Source of the DNA: Lathyrus oleraceus
Taxonomy: Eukaryota; Streptophyta; Magnoliopsida; Fabales; Fabaceae
Direction of reading: 5' to 3'
Assembly: GCF_024323335.1 (NCBI RefSeq)
Contig: NC_066584.1
Span: 234,686,994-234,750,993 of the forward strand
DNA: 64,000 nucleotides
A program made the position numbers and the translations under genes. Of this stretch, positions 10,892 through 23,864 are shown piece by piece (the first letter of the stretch is position 1; each line of letters starts with the position of its first letter). Below the pieces are notes generated by a model. That model did not search any database, had not been told where the DNA came from, and saw nothing but the letters and a program-made list of their open reading frames with translations.

Positions 10892-13080
10892 TTAGCCTGT
10901 CTTCGAGGTCTCCCACGATTTTCCTGAGGTGTTTGGGATCTTTGAGTGCTGACATGAATGAATGGTAGCTGGTGTGAAGGTCTGGTGGAAGACCCAACGG
11001 TATTTGATAGATTTGTCATCATTTCTCCCCAATAGCTTTGGGGTTGTCGCCAACGACACCTTCGTAATTGAGTTCGGTGCCCATGTTGTCGTAGTTCGAT
11101 CGTTGTAGTTGGGTAGATTGTGGATAGTGTGGTTGCCTAAATTGGGACATTGAATCGTTTTGGAAACGAAGCAATGATTCTTGTGGTGTACTAAAGTCAA
11201 ACAATGGTTGGGTGTTATGGCGATGAGATGTTTAGATGTTCATTGGTGGGGGGTTACGATGGCATGATGCTATATCATATGAATCATCCATACTATAGAC
11301 TGTTGTGGTGGCTGCATATGGTTGTTCGTGGTTAGGGTTTGGTTCCTGGTTTTGAGTTTGAGTGTGTGGCATGAATTGGTTGTGAGGTTGGATGTTTGGT
11401 GGTTAAGTGTATATGGTAGGGTGATGGTATGAGGTTGGTCGTTGGATTTGAGTGGGTTGACATTGTTCTTGGGCAGGAATTTGTTGTTGGGTGTTTGATG
11501 ACAAAGCTCGTTGGCATAGATCAATCAAATACCTTGGCTCAGACACAAACTGTGGCGTTGTAACCGACCTAAACCATGACATATAATGTTGAGTTGGTCT
11601 AGCACTATGTATGACTGGTTCATTTAAGATATGTTGTTGTCGATTCCTCCAATGATGACACATCTCTTTTGCGAAGTCTCTCCAATCAGAATAATCCCAT
11701 TGGCCATCGACTCTTTATTGATGCCAATCTTCCGAACACGTAAGAGATTCTGGAATTTGTTATTGCATGCCGAACTGCAGTTTTACACGGCCACTCTGGT
11801 GCATCTCCATAGTAGTGAACCGGATAATTGGTGTTTTTGTTGTCCAAACTGTAGCGGCGTCATAGTTAACCTGATGATCAAGACCCAGATACGGCCTCCA
11901 GATAAACTGTACAAGAATATGACATGATTAGAGGATATGTAATTGGATAATTTTTTTAAAATCAAATGTAGAGTTGTTTAGTAGTATTACACCATCTGGT
12001 CCAATGTGGTCTAAAAGATTGCGATAAACTACTACAGCGTGTTTGGGACACTTGTTGTAGTTCATCCCTTTAATTGACCACCTAGATCGAAAAGATTGAA
12101 AATATATTAGTTACAGTTAGTCGTAGTATAAAGTCTAATAAATTAGAAGATTAAATATAAATTTACTTTGTTGCATAGGGCAATGTGAATGGCTTCTCAT
12201 TGACCGGGGCGAGTGATGACAGTCTTGACCAACCTCATGCTTGTAGCAAATAGGCGCAAGAATAAAACATACAAGTATTTTTTTCCATTTTTACACAACG
12301 AACTATATACACGGGACAAACAGCTGAACCCCAACTATATGTGCCTACCTTATTTATGTTTCGTAACAATGGTAAATACATAATTTTTACCGTATTACCA
12401 GTACTTTCAGGAAATAAAAAATTACCAAATAGAATCATAATATAACACCGAGCTTTAATTATCTTTTCTTACTCGGTAGATTATTCGTTTAATGTTATAC
12501 TTGAATAATATTGTTTAAGATATTTTAAATTAATACCTTGACCCCTAGGTTGACCCGAAATCTATCCCGTAGTTGTGTCTTCACACAAAGGGACATCCAA
12601 CAATTCCTCTCATATAGAGTTATCTTGGTTAACTCTACCATTTACGACCTTACCATCGATACGTAGACCTAACAACATGTAGACGTCCTCAAGTGTGACG
12701 ATACACTCACCAAAAGGAAGGTAAAATGTGTGGGTCTCAGGTCTCCATCTTTCTAACAAAGCAAGAATAAATTTGTAGTCAACTGAGTATGAGACTATGT
12801 TGAGCAGATTACCAAAACTGCATCCTCAAATATATGGATCTATCAAAGGATCGTGTGGTACATATTCATGTACACGACATCAAAATCTCTTTGGGTCCTA
12901 ATAAAAGATAAGTAAGAAATAAGTAAGAAGAAGTAATAAACAATAGAAATATTTTGTTAGGGAGTAAGAATAAGAATAAGAATAAGTAATAAAAAATATA
13001 GATTAAGTAATAACATACAAATGTCAAAATATTATCGATTGTTCCTCGATGTTCATCACCCATAGTCAATAGAGACATAT
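10892..13080 (-). pseudogene. PMD (MAIN-like / phosphatase-7-long-form-like) gene inside the MULE, broken
   Basis: Minus-strand translation gives the order of a MAIN-like PMD protein. It starts with LLTMGDEHRGTIDNILTF (13018-13080), then FILALLERWRPETHTFYLPF and CIVTLEDVYMLLGLRIDGKV (about 12640-12790). NFLFPESTGNTVKIMYLPLL and YSWGSAVCP (12240-12438), DHIGPDGV near 11990 and YMSWFRSVTTPQFVSEPRYL (about 11520-11590) follow. A GT donor at 13017-13018 and AG acceptor at 12898-12899 fit an intron exactly where the homology breaks. Several in-frame stops (for example after NQDNSI) and frame changes show decay. Host PMD proteins act in nuclear silencing. The transposon copy's function is not established. 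Confidence 0.85.
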
Positions 13081-13258
13081 TATTTCAGAGAGGTTGAGTG
13101 TTATAGATAAGATGAGTGTTGCATAGAGGTTGAGTATTGCAGAGATGTTGAGTGTTGCAGAGATGTTGAGTGTTGCAGTATTTATAGATGAAAAAGTAAG
13201 TTGAAAGTAAGTTTGATGGTAAGTTGCATTCACGGGAAATTGTATTTTGCATGTGATG

Positions 13259-13560
13259 TATGTCAAGGCGCCATTGGTAAGGGCGCATGCCTTGTGTTTT
13301 TGCATGCATGTGAGTATGCGCCAGTGGTAAGGGTGCATGCCTTATGTGTTTTGCATGCATGTGAGTAAGCGCCATTGAATAGGGCGTATGAGTGGCTTTA
13401 GACATGTGGACATGCGCCATTGATAAGGGCGCATGCCTTGTCTTGTTAGGGCAGAAACATCTTTGCAGAGAATCATGCAAGCACATGCCTTGGCTTATTG
13501 GGGTAGAAGAATATTTCAAGCGCCATTGGTAAGGGCGTTTGCCTTGTCTTGTATTTGCAT
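13259..13560. repeat. Central array of GCGCC-N9-GGCGC hairpin units in the MULE
   Basis: At least five units with the core GCGCCATTGGTAAGGGCGC (variants GCGCCAGTGGTAAGGGTGC, GCGCCATTGAATAGGGCGT, GCGCCATTGATAAGGGCGC) begin near 13265, 13318, 13370, 13414 and 13518. Most are followed by ATGCCTTG and GCATGCATGTGAGT. They lie between the two divergent genes of the element. The minus-strand open frame across them is a by-product of the repeat. Confidence 0.8.
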
Positions 13561-13716
13561 GCAAGAATCCTAGGAGAATCTTAAAAAAGTTGATACGTGA
13601 TTAGTTCACTTGCTTTGTCTTATGCATGCGTTGCCTTCACCATTTACCCTATTTAACTGCATGCTAATATATGATCAATGCACTCACTATCAAACACTAA
13701 ACTTACATCTTAAAAA

Positions 13717-15292
13717 ATGTCTTCATCACCACATTACATGATTAGTGCCTATACCGATGGTGAAATATTTGAGTGTCACTTATTCGGTTTTTTTTTGCAA
13801 TACAGAAGTAACTCGGTTTACAATAAATAGATGATCAAATTTTTTACATTTAAAACAAAGAATAGAAAAGAAATTGTAGTGTAGTCCGGTGAGACAAATC
13901 ATCTATAAAAATCCGGTGTTTTTTTTACAGACAACCAAGTAAAGTTTTATCGGTTGAAGATTAAAGATGATGACGATGTTCACCATATTTTTCTCAGTCA
14001 TGAACAATCTGGGTACAATGACATATAGTTATATATATTAACACATACAAGACTTATGCTATTGGTAATGGAATATTCCACTGACTCTTCTGGACGTATC
14101 AACCATGCATCAAAGGTTTTGCTTTCTGTAAATCTACTATACAAATTAATGGTACATGGTTGTACTATAAGTATAAAGGAACGCTACTGATGGTAGTGAC
14201 ACAAGATGGAAACAACAATATTTTTCCAACCGCCTTTGCCCTAGTTGAAGGGGAGACTGCTGGAAGATGGAGTTTTTTCCTAAAAATTCTCTGATTGCAC
14301 GTTGCTCCTCAACCTAACTTATGTTTGATCTCAGACCGACACCCTTCAATAGTGAGTGCCTACAAAAACATTGATAATGACTGGCGAGATCCTCCTTCAA
14401 CACATGTCTATTGCATTAGACATATCACTCAAAATTTCATACGGGAGATCAAAGACAAAACATTGCGGAAGAAGGTTGTCAATGTAGGGTATGCATTAAT
14501 AAAACCTTATTTCAAACACTACCGCGAAGACATTAGATTGTCAAACGCATATGCAATAAGGTGGATCGACAATATTACATTAGAGAATTGGACTAAGGCA
14601 TACGACAATGATCAACGATGAGGTCACATGACAACAAATCTTATGAAATTAATGAACTTTGTCTTCAAAGACATCAGAAACCTACATATAACCACTTTAG
14701 TGTAAGCAACCTATTTCAGGCTAGAGACGCTGTTTGAGACCAGATATTGCAAATGGAGTTCAATGTTACAATTTGGGCAGTTGTTCAATGATGCTTCAAT
14801 GAAATTCATTAAAGAGGAAACTGCCAAAGCTAACACACATGTGGTCACGATGTTTGACCGTACTAAAGGTTGGAACAGTGTTACTGAGTCCATGGATCAC
14901 ACTATCGGGTCGAACTAGATAGAGGTTGGTGCGACTGCGTAAAGTTCAAAGCCTTTCGTATGCCTTGCTCCCATGTCATAACGGCATGTTCAAAGGTTCG
15001 ACGAGATCCATCCAACTTACTATCCGACGTTTACAAAGTCATAAGCCTTTGCAATGTTTACAAAATTAGCTTTTCAGTGGTAGCAAAAGAGGACTATTGG
15101 TATGCATATCAAGGGAACATTCTCTGACACAATGAAATAATACGAAGAAAGAAAAAAGACTGCCCAAACAACACTCGTATTCGAACCGAAATGGATACGA
15201 CGAATAAAATGGTTAGATTATGTAGTTCATGTCGTCAACCCGATCATAATCATATTAACTGTCGTAGTGTTGGAACAAGCACAACAAGATAA
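13717..15292 (+). pseudogene. MULE transposase (broken)
   Basis: The start is at the ATG 13717 (MSSSPHYMISAYTDGEIFE). The DDE-type MULE domain is clear at about 14170-14620: the catalytic region holds CLISDRHPSIVSAY and THVYCIRHITQNFIREIKD. After several stops and frame changes the C-terminus reads NNTRIRTEMDTTNKMVRLC and a CCHC zinc knuckle CSSCRQPDHNHINC, ending at TAA 15290-15292. This is the normal end of MuDR-type transposases, which bind the TIRs and cut and paste the element in the nucleus. Internal stops (for example near 13829) mean no full protein can be made. Confidence 0.85.
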
Positions 15293-15880
15293 TTTTAATT
15301 GTAACTCTTTTGCTTTATATTTAAAATAACATTCATTTCATATGATAACTTTGTGAGGAAATACCATCACAAACAAATACAACACATAAGCAACACATAA
15401 ACAACAACACAACAAACTACAACAAATAAAATACCATCACTAACAAATACAACACATAAACAACATAACTATGCGATTACAACCATAAAAACAATTTTGT
15501 AAGGAGTATACATCATCCTGTGAACGTCTCTATCAGTCTTAATATCCACCCAGAAACGAACTTGTCCATTTTGGTTGAACGTCGTATCAAGCCATTGAAT
15601 TCTTCTGATCCTTTCACCATCTGCAATGTCTCCATCTAACCAACGATTCAAAGTTTTGTTAAGATGTTATAACGTATATACATTCCAAAGTTAGATCTTT
15701 GTCTGAGGCTGCACTACTGAAAAGATTAAATCGACATTTCTCTTGTGAATATATGAATATACAAACATTTAATTTTTTTTTGAAGGAGATTGAAGTAAAA
15801 TGGAAGGAAAATGAAAGAAGGATAAGAAGTTATGTGAAAGTTATGGGAGAAATATTGTATATTTATAGATGAGTGCACAT
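15293..15880. other. 3' flank of MULE transposase
   Basis: AT-rich sequence with an ACAACA-rich patch (15365-15470). The minus-strand open frame at 15469-15651 (MNRWLDGDIADGERIRRIQW) is in the orientation of the PMD gene and could be a stray C-terminal or captured piece. It was not identified. Confidence 0.4.
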
Positions 15881-15881
15881 G

Positions 15882-16045
15882 CATGTGCCATTGGTTTGGA
15901 CGCACACACACATGCCTACATGCATGCGCCAATGTTTTTGACGCACACACACATGACTACATGCACGCGCCAATGCATGTGGCACCTTCACATGTAGCGC
16001 CTTCACATGCATGATCCAATATATGTGCCAATGACTTGGACGTCT
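15882..16045. repeat. Subterminal GCGCC/GGCGC-type repeats, right side of MULE
   Basis: Modules such as TGCATGCGCCAATG, GCGCCAATGCATGTGGCAC and ACGCACACACACATG repeat several times just inside the right TIR. They are related to the left and central arrays, giving the element a symmetric subterminal repeat structure. Confidence 0.7.
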
Positions 16046-16063
16046 CATGTTGATTGGAAGATA

Positions 16064-16178
16064 GATACATCAGTTCAACTAGCACATAAATAATGAAATG
16101 TGGTTATTTTCGTAATTATTTTAAAAAGTAGATTATTTTAGAATTTAAATTAAAAATTATGATTATTTAAAAAAAATC
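16064..16178 (-). repeat. Right terminal inverted repeat of the MULE
   Basis: Reverse complement of the left TIR at 10445-10560. It ends 219 bp before the start codon of the NATA-like gene. Confidence 0.85.
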
Positions 16179-16265
16179 AAAACATTGGATGAAAACAAAT
16201 TAAAAATATTTTAATTGATTTAAATATTTTAAATACAAAATAAATTGATGAAAGTGATAGTTTAA

Positions 16266-17099
<834 letters not shown>

Positions 17100-17555
17100 A
17101 ATAATGAGGTTTTCCTTTTCCTTGTTGTTTCTTTGGGTTTCAAGTTTAACAACTTTTTACTGTCTTTTGTTGTTGTAATTTGAGTTTCCAATTTGCTATG
17201 GTGTTTTACTCATGGGAACTTATATCATTGTAGTTGGATGCTGATGTTTTTGTTCTAATATAGTACAGGTTAAGGTAATCTAATGGGTTTTATAATCTTT
17301 TAGAATAATACATAATCAACACTCAAAACCAAAACATAATAGATTTTTCCTTCATACATCCCAAAAATAGATAGGTCCTCCAAACCCTCAAAACTTATCC
17401 TTCATCATTTTGAAGGTTTCTATTTAATGGAATGGATTGATTATTCAAACTGGCTAATATTTCACTTATTACACACACCTACACCTAGACCATTGTGCAC
17501 TTCTTGAATTCAAGTTGAATAAAAAAATGATCTATTCTTCTATTTCAAACTCTAG
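17100..17555 (+). other. 3' flank of the NATA-like gene
   Basis: T-rich stretch right after the stop (17110-17260), as expected for a plant 3' UTR, then AT-rich spacer. No clear AATAAA consensus was identified and no gene is seen. Confidence 0.5.
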
Positions 17556-18396
17556 GTGCTTGCTTAAAAGTTCATATAAAATTTTATATAATTTTTTTCT
17601 TCCTTCGACAAACATAATTTTCTCAAGAGATTCATTGAGAAAAGCGGATTTGATATATAATGTATAGTTAGAGCCACCATCAGCTTATTTGTTTCATGTT
17701 TAGCCACAAGAGAAAATACTTAAGGAATCCTCTAGCCACCCCAATCTTGCTTTATGTTTTGAAACAGTGCCATTTGGATTCAACTTGACCTTAAAGTTTC
17801 ACTTGGCATCAATTAGTCTTTTGTTTTCTAGAAGCTACGCCAACTCCCACGTTTCTTTCTTTCCAATTGATCTTATTTGTGACACGGTGTCCTCCTAATC
17901 ATTATCTCTAATTTAATTAGTTTTACTCCTTTATTACAACATATCTACTTTTGGACATTTTGTTGGTTCCAAAATTTTACAACTTATATGAACATGTGGG
18001 ATGATACCCTACTATCTAGGGTGATACCCTACTAACATCATGGTTTATCTTTTATCATCTGGTTTACTCCTTCTAGCATCACACATGTGTTTAAATATTA
18101 GGTAAGTCATACTAGGCTTCTTTCTATACCAAGTTTCTTGATGTACCTTCATAGACAATTTCTTGGTTGGACTTTGTTGAGTATGTAGAGTATGTAAATT
18201 TGTTGTGGTCACAACTTCTCCGCCAAACTTATGAGGCATCTTCTTTTCTTTCAACATGTTATGGGCCATATCAAGTATTGTTTTGTTTCTTCTTTACTCC
18301 AATCTAGGAGTATATGGTGAGGTAATTTAATGCACAATACTTTGACCTTCACAATATGCTTTAAACTCTTTTAAAGTATATCCTTACTTCTCAAGA

Positions 18397-18490
18397 TCTT
18401 GATTGATCTTTCACTCTCTTTCTCAATCAAGATTTACAATTAATCTTGATTGATCTTTCACTCTCTTTCTCAGTCAAGATTTACAATTAT
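18397..18490. repeat. 47-bp tandem duplication inside the copia remnant
   Basis: Two adjacent copies (18397-18443 and 18444-18490) starting TCTTGATTGATCTTTCACTC, nearly identical. The likely cause is replication slippage or repair after insertion. Confidence 0.85.
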
Positions 18491-19200
18491 TCACTTTTGA
18501 GCTTCATGGTGTAAAGCCATGACATTATAGTACATATATCTGTAAAAAAAATACAATAGAATACTTTCCCCTCTTAAAGATGGAACTTCAAAGGGTCAAA
18601 AAATATTAGAATGTATTACATCTAGGGTTTTAGTTACTCTTTTTAGTACACTAGAAGTGAATAAAAATATAGTACGTTGTTTTCTTTTAAGGTAGAACTC
18701 ACAAGCCTTCCATCCACATCTACTTTCGGCACTCTTACACTAAAATATTTAAACCTTAAATGACTTAAGCTTCTAAAATTTAGATGGCATTATCTTATGT
18801 GCAATAACTAGTTTGGATCATATGACATGCACATCATCTTAGCAGTTTTGATACCATACGAACTTTGTTTTTTTTAGCACATGTGCATTTTAAAACTAAC
18901 CTTTTCTTGGATCAAACTCTTGCAGGGAGTTTTTGTTCATGACAACCTAGAAACTTTTATTATCAAATTTTCCTACATTCATCAAGTTGCACTTCATGTG
19001 AAGGACTAAGAACACATTCTCTATTAGAGTTGTTTTGTCATCTTTTCTCGTGATGGCAATGTTCCCAATGTCTTCTACAATAAGATGAATGCTATCATCA
19101 AATATCACACTTGTCTTCTTGCTTTTATTCAAGTTGATCGGTCATTTCTTATGTCTGATCATGTGATTATAGCAGTCTGTATCAAGATACCAAGATACCA

Positions 19201-19378
19201 ATCCTCACACATAGGATTGCCTTCACAGTTTGCAGTCATCAATAGTATTATATCAAAATAAGAGCTCTAATCTAGGGTCATCAATAATAATCCTCACACA
19301 TAGGATTGCCTTCACAGTTTGCAGTCATCAATAGTATTATATCAAAATAAGAGCTCTAATCTAGGGTCATCAATAATA
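19201..19378. repeat. 89-bp perfect tandem duplication inside the copia remnant
   Basis: Two adjacent copies (19201-19289 and 19290-19378) starting ATCCTCACACATAGGATTGC appear identical. High identity inside a decayed element shows that the duplication is much younger than the insertion. Confidence 0.9.
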
Positions 19379-20182
19379 TTATATGAAAGTCTGACCCCCT
19401 ACTTGCATTTACCATGCCAAACATTAAATAACATAATGTTCAAATTTTTCATAAATTGAAGCACTTAATCTTTTTCTTGTCAAATTCTTTCTTTTTCCTT
19501 TGATTGTTGGCAAATCGTGTTCTTCTTTTGGAAGATGCATCTTTGTCATTAATCTTGACATTTCTTTGTAGTTGGACCAATTTCCACTTTTATTGAACTT
19601 TTCTTAACTCTTCTTTCATTTATTTTTATCATGATTATCTTTTTTCTTGGTATGGGTTTCCAATGCTTGTTGCAAGGATCTTTCAACTCTCCTTTCAATC
19701 ATTGAGTTCACAAATTTCTAAAGAACTCTATAGTCCCTCTATCTTCAAGGTACATACATATTTTGTCTCCTCAACCCAATCAAACTGGGGAGTCAAGATC
19801 CTTATAACCTTCTCAATCACTTTTTGATCAGTTTTAACTTTTACCACACATCTTCATTTGATTAACAAGTGTGATCAGATTTATGGAATAATCTCTATTA
19901 TTTTTTAATTTTCTTTTTTGCGTATTAACTCATATATCCTTTTCAATAACTAAAATTTTGCATTATTGACCTTATCTCCACCATAATGATACTTCACTAG
20001 TATGTCTCAGGCTTTTTTGAACCTTGCAACCTTCGAGATTCTTTCAAAAATGTTGGATTAACACTTTGTTGAATCTAGAAGAGATTTTTTGTTTGCTTCC
20101 TTCAATGTTGTTCTTTGTATCCATGTCGAGTTCTTCATACACATTTTAAGATATTCCAAACACTTCATAAGCTTTAAATGAT

Positions 20183-21000
20183 CACTACAAAAAATCCATA
20201 TAATCACAGTTGTGAAAGAACGGTTGAACAACTGTTGTTAGATAGGACGTGATTGAATGTGAGTTATTTTCAACTACGGTCCATGGTCTGTAGAAGAAAA
20301 TTGAAAAATGTGTTACATTTAATCACGATTGTTTTAAATGTCGGTGGTGAAAGGTATGTCAACATTTTTTATTTTGACCACATGTTTTGTCTGACTACAT
20401 TGATAGCTTTCAACACTTTATATAATATTAAATATTTTCAACACAAGAACAACAATAATAACAATAACAACAACGAGAAGAACAACAAGAATAATAACAA
20501 CGACAACAACAAGAAAAAACAACAAGAGCAACAACAAGAACAAAACAACAATAAAATAAATAAATGAAATCGTTAAACAAGAACATTTTACCTGACCCAA
20601 CAACAACTAACGTTGCTTAGTTGAATCCATGTTTTTCATGCTTCGTTCAATTTGGAGAAGAGATGGAGTTCCGAAATTCGTTAATGAAAGAAATATTTTT
20701 GAGTTTTGTTTATGGAACAAATGATGTTTTCAAGTTTGATTTTAGTGGAGGAAGAGTCATACGTGCAAGAAGTTTGGAGGTAGAATATGAAGTTTGTCTA
20801 AGTACGTCTAGGACAAAAGTGAATGAACTAAAAGTGTTATATATCTTTAAAAAAATAAGAAGGCGCCACTTTGGTTGATGAAGTGGGTTAAAATAAAAAA
20901 TGTATGTTGGTGTTGGGATTCAAATCAATGTCCAGACGCCACTTTTCATCATGGTTGAAATTCCAACTATCGTGAAAAATGACTTAAAAATAGATAAAAA
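20183..21000 (+). mobile_element. Possible CACTA-like transposon end
   Basis: CACTACAAAAAATCC at 20183 resembles the terminal CACTACAAGAAA-type repeat of plant CACTA elements. It is followed by short repeated AACGGTTG/CGGTGGTGAAA-like motifs and, at 20900-21060, by two related copies of a CAAACGCCATTTTT/CAGACGCCACTTTT block, as in CACTA subterminal regions. It abuts the gag end of the copia remnant. No opposite end TGTAGTG was located, so the call is tentative. The open frame at 20253-20567 mostly reflects low-complexity AAC repeats. Confidence 0.35.
20443..20565. repeat. Imperfect AAC/AAT/AAG trinucleotide repeat
   Basis: About 120 bp of CAA/AAC-rich triplets with interspersed GAA and AAT units. 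It makes artefactual poly-Asn/Gln and poly-Val/Leu frames on the two strands. Confidence 0.85.
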
Positions 21001-21151
21001 ATGTTAGTGCCGAAATTTGAACCAATGATCAAACGCCATTTTTTGCCATAATTATTATTAGAAACTTTGATGAAAAGTAATTACTTTAAAAAAACATGCA
21101 CGTTAAAAATGAGATATTATTACGGTTGACAAAATGATCATAATAATAATA

Positions 21152-22832
21152 AGGGGTGTGTATGGTTCAAAACCCAAACCAAATTGAACCAAATATATGG
21201 ATCAGTTTGATTTTTAAAACCACTTTGATAAAACCAGTTTATATTTTTAAAATCGGTTTGGTTAATAACCGATTTGTACTAAAAAAATTAATTTTTTGTT
21301 TGGACCAATTTTTAAACCAAATTTCCCTCAAATTTAATTTCCATTCAAATAATTTCTTAACTCTATCCAATCGCTCTTGAAATCAATCACTATTTTTAAA
21401 TTTCAATTTGAAAAATCAAAATTAAGTAATTACCTATAACATAGAAAAAAAATCATTTTTTAAAAAAGACTTTTAAATCGGTATTTTTCAAACCAGTTTT
21501 TTATTTTCTTTAAAAAAACAGTTTTAGAAAAAAAAACAATTTTATAAAAAAAACAATTTAAATTTTTTTAAAAAATAAATCATGTTTAAAAAAACTAATT
21601 TTATAGCAAAAATAATTTTAATTTCTTTAGTCTGCTTTTTTATTTCAACTAGTTTTAAATTTAGTTTATGTTAAAAATAGTTATTTAAAAAAATTGTTTT
21701 AAATTTAACTCTTATAATCTCCACAAATAATATCATAATCTCCACAAATAATATCTTGATTAAAAACAAAAATAATTTCATTGAATTTGTTACTAGACTA
21801 ATTAACAACAATAAAATTCTTCAACCTACACTATGAATATAACAAAATATGAAACATGAAGAATCTTTATGTTTTTTCACTTCTAGTTCCATAAGCAATT
21901 AATCAGCTTCTTCTACAATAAACTTAATGCTGCATAAAATAAAATGAAATTACAAGAATATTAGCATATTCAAAAGTGAAAACAGTGAAATTACAAGTCT
22001 ATTTTACATTTTAAGACATGGACGACTCGATTTCTAAGACCATGTCTCGAACAAAACCTAACATGAAACTCACATGGGAAGATAAAGTTCCAAAGATCAC
22101 AATCATTAGTAAATTCATAAATTAGAGTAAAATAACCCATTTTAAAAGTGAATAACAATACTAAATGAAATTTAAAGGAGAGGTTGTAAGAAAGTTAAAG
22201 GAAACTCTTCCTGGGGCGACGGCGAATCATACACAATTTGAAGTGAAAAATCTTTTATATTAGAGTTTTCGTTCACAACGTGATATGACCCTTGTAGCTC
22301 TTAGGGGAATCAATGCCGTCATCGAGAGACTTACTTCAAAGCTTTGATTGAGATGATTCCATGAAACCCTAAAATCCTAATTCTGAGTTGCAAGTTGAAG
22401 GGTTTGAGAAGAAAGGGTTAGGGTAGGGATTTGGTAGAAGATACACCGGACAATCTTTGTTTGAGCTTCTGAAAAATCATACGATGCAGGTTTTACAACT
22501 ATTTCGATAACCCCATGATTGTGGTTTGGAGAATTAAGATACAAAAGAGGATTAGAGTTTGGAATTTGAAGAATGATGAAGAGAAAAAAAGATGAAAAAA
22601 GTTTGGATTTTTGAGAATTAGGGATTCTGAAATTTGTGTTTTGGGTTGATTTGAAATGATTATTGAAAAATGGTAACCGTTTACTTGATCCGGTTTGTAA
22701 CAATGGTTACCGTTTTTTTTTTAATTTGATAAATGGACCACCAATTTCAAAATATAATTTTGGGTTGTGTTTTAAAATTTAGATTAATTTGAATAGGAAT
22801 TTGGTTCATGGTTATTAGTTGTTTTGCACCCC
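21152..22832. mobile_element. Non-autonomous hAT-like element
   Basis: The ends are inverted: AGGGGTGTGTATGGTTC on the left and the reverse complement AGGGGTGCAAAAC with ATGAACC nearby on the right. Both are flanked by AATAATAA, consistent with an 8-bp hAT target duplication, though the flank is a simple AAT repeat and so weak evidence. AGGGGTG-type short TIRs are common in plant hAT elements. The interior repeats A/CCAAACC and AAACCAGTTT motifs. The minus-strand open stretch at 22377-22703 has no recognisable domain and no transposase was seen. Confidence 0.5.
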
Positions 22833-23099
22833 TAATAATAATAATAGTGTTATCGTAAATATATTTTACAGTAGTAGACGTCTTCATCTCCATCGAGAAT
22901 TAGAAGGTTTAAGGGAAAATTTTCGTTACCATTCATGATTCTTGCAGATTTATGTGAATCACTCATTCACTTGTGTTTCCCATATTTTTATACTACACTT
23001 ATGCTTTCAAGATTTTTCACAACCCAGACCAATTTTTAACGTAATAGAGTTTATGCTATGTATGCAATCTTAAAAATATTTTTAGAGCATCTCAGGTTG

Positions 23100-23335
23100 T
23101 TTAATGCAAATTAAGATTTATAAATTTCGGAATTTAGTATTTTTGTTATTGAAGTAGATATATGTGATGTTTTTGTTACTTAAGTATTTGTTTAAGACTA
23201 TCTTTAATAAATGTTGATTAATGCACACTAAGATTGATAAGTTTTTGAACTTAACATTTTTATCATTAGAGTAGTTACATGTGACGGTTTTGTTGCTTAA
23301 ATATTTGTATAAATCAGTCACATGAAACAATTCAG
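23100..23335. repeat. Diverged 119-bp tandem duplication
   Basis: Two related segments (about 23100-23217 and 23218-23335) share the order TTAATGCA-AAGATT-GATAAGTTT, GTAG-TA-ATGTGA and TTTTGTTGCTTAA-TATTTGT. Many substitutions separate them, so the duplication is old. Confidence 0.6.
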
Positions 23336-23864
23336 AAAATGTGTTATTTAATATTAAATAATATTAATTCTGATGATTGGTGGGAGCAAATATAAATTTA
23401 TTGGGCCACGTATGATTTGCTAATTCAAATCACCATTTGAATAAAATTGATTTAGATTGTTTATATGATATTTAGATGCAATGTGACAATTTTGTCTCAC
23501 ATAATTAATTCTCCATACTCTAGGTAATGCAGTAACATGACGAATATGTTGTATACAAGTTCACATTATATTTAATTTTATTTGTAGGTAATTTGTTGAT
23601 TAAATAATAGACTTAACCAACTTTGAGTAACTAAAGTAACTAACTAACTACTATGTCACTAACTTGTTAACCAATAAGTTAAAACGTAATTAATTAGATT
23701 AAACATAACTAACGATAATGAAAATTCGGAGTATTCAATCTTTTTGAAGAAAACGTGACACTTAAGCAAGCTTGATGCTATCAAGCAACTTCATATCCGT
23801 TTAATCGCCTTTCATTTAAGTTTCAATTGGATTGACACACAATAGAAAATCTTGAGATTTCTTT
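23336..23864. other. AT-rich spacer
   Basis: No coding frame or structured repeat beyond short AACTAA runs near 23620-23650. Confidence 0.5.

Larger units (their letters stand above)
10445..16178. mobile_element. Mutator-like element (MULE) with long TIRs carrying a PMD gene and a transposase
   Basis: The left end (10445-10560) and right end (16064-16178) are inverted copies of each other over about 115 bp. The shared text includes AATTTAAATTCTAAAATAA and AGTTGAACTGA. Outside the TIRs lie GAAACATGC on the left and AAAACATTG on the right, an imperfect match compatible with a decayed 9-bp MULE target duplication. Inside are a minus-strand PMD gene (10892-13080) and a plus-strand MULE transposase (13717-15292), transcribed divergently from a central region full of GCGCC/GGCGC hairpins. 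Both genes are disrupted, so the copy is defective. MULEs with PMD genes are known in plants. The ends were found by eye and may be off by a few bases. Confidence 0.85.
17560..20175 (-). mobile_element. Decayed Ty1/copia retrotransposon remnant
   Basis: Minus-strand homology is readable from gag to RT. The gag section lies at about 20170-19700 (EVFGISKNVYEELDMDTKNN, FVNSMIERRVERSLQQALE), with a basic KRRTRFANNQRKKKEF stretch near 19500. The protease-distal block DSIHLIVEDIGNIAITRKD is at 19050-19110, integrase C-terminal NMLKEKKMPHKFGGE and ARRSKPDDK at 18045-18260, and RT entry NPNGTVSKHKARL near 17750-17800. All frames are cut by stops and indels and no LTRs were found, so this is an old, truncated copy. 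Confidence 0.75.

Noticed and set aside
13085..13564. 159-codon minus-strand frame rich in HMHAK
   Set aside because: It is a translated hairpin tandem array (unit length divisible by three in part) upstream of the PMD gene and has no homology.
20253..20606. Asn/Gln-rich (+) and Val/Leu-rich (-) frames
   Set aside because: Both arise from the AAC/AAT/AAG triplet repeat on its two strands.
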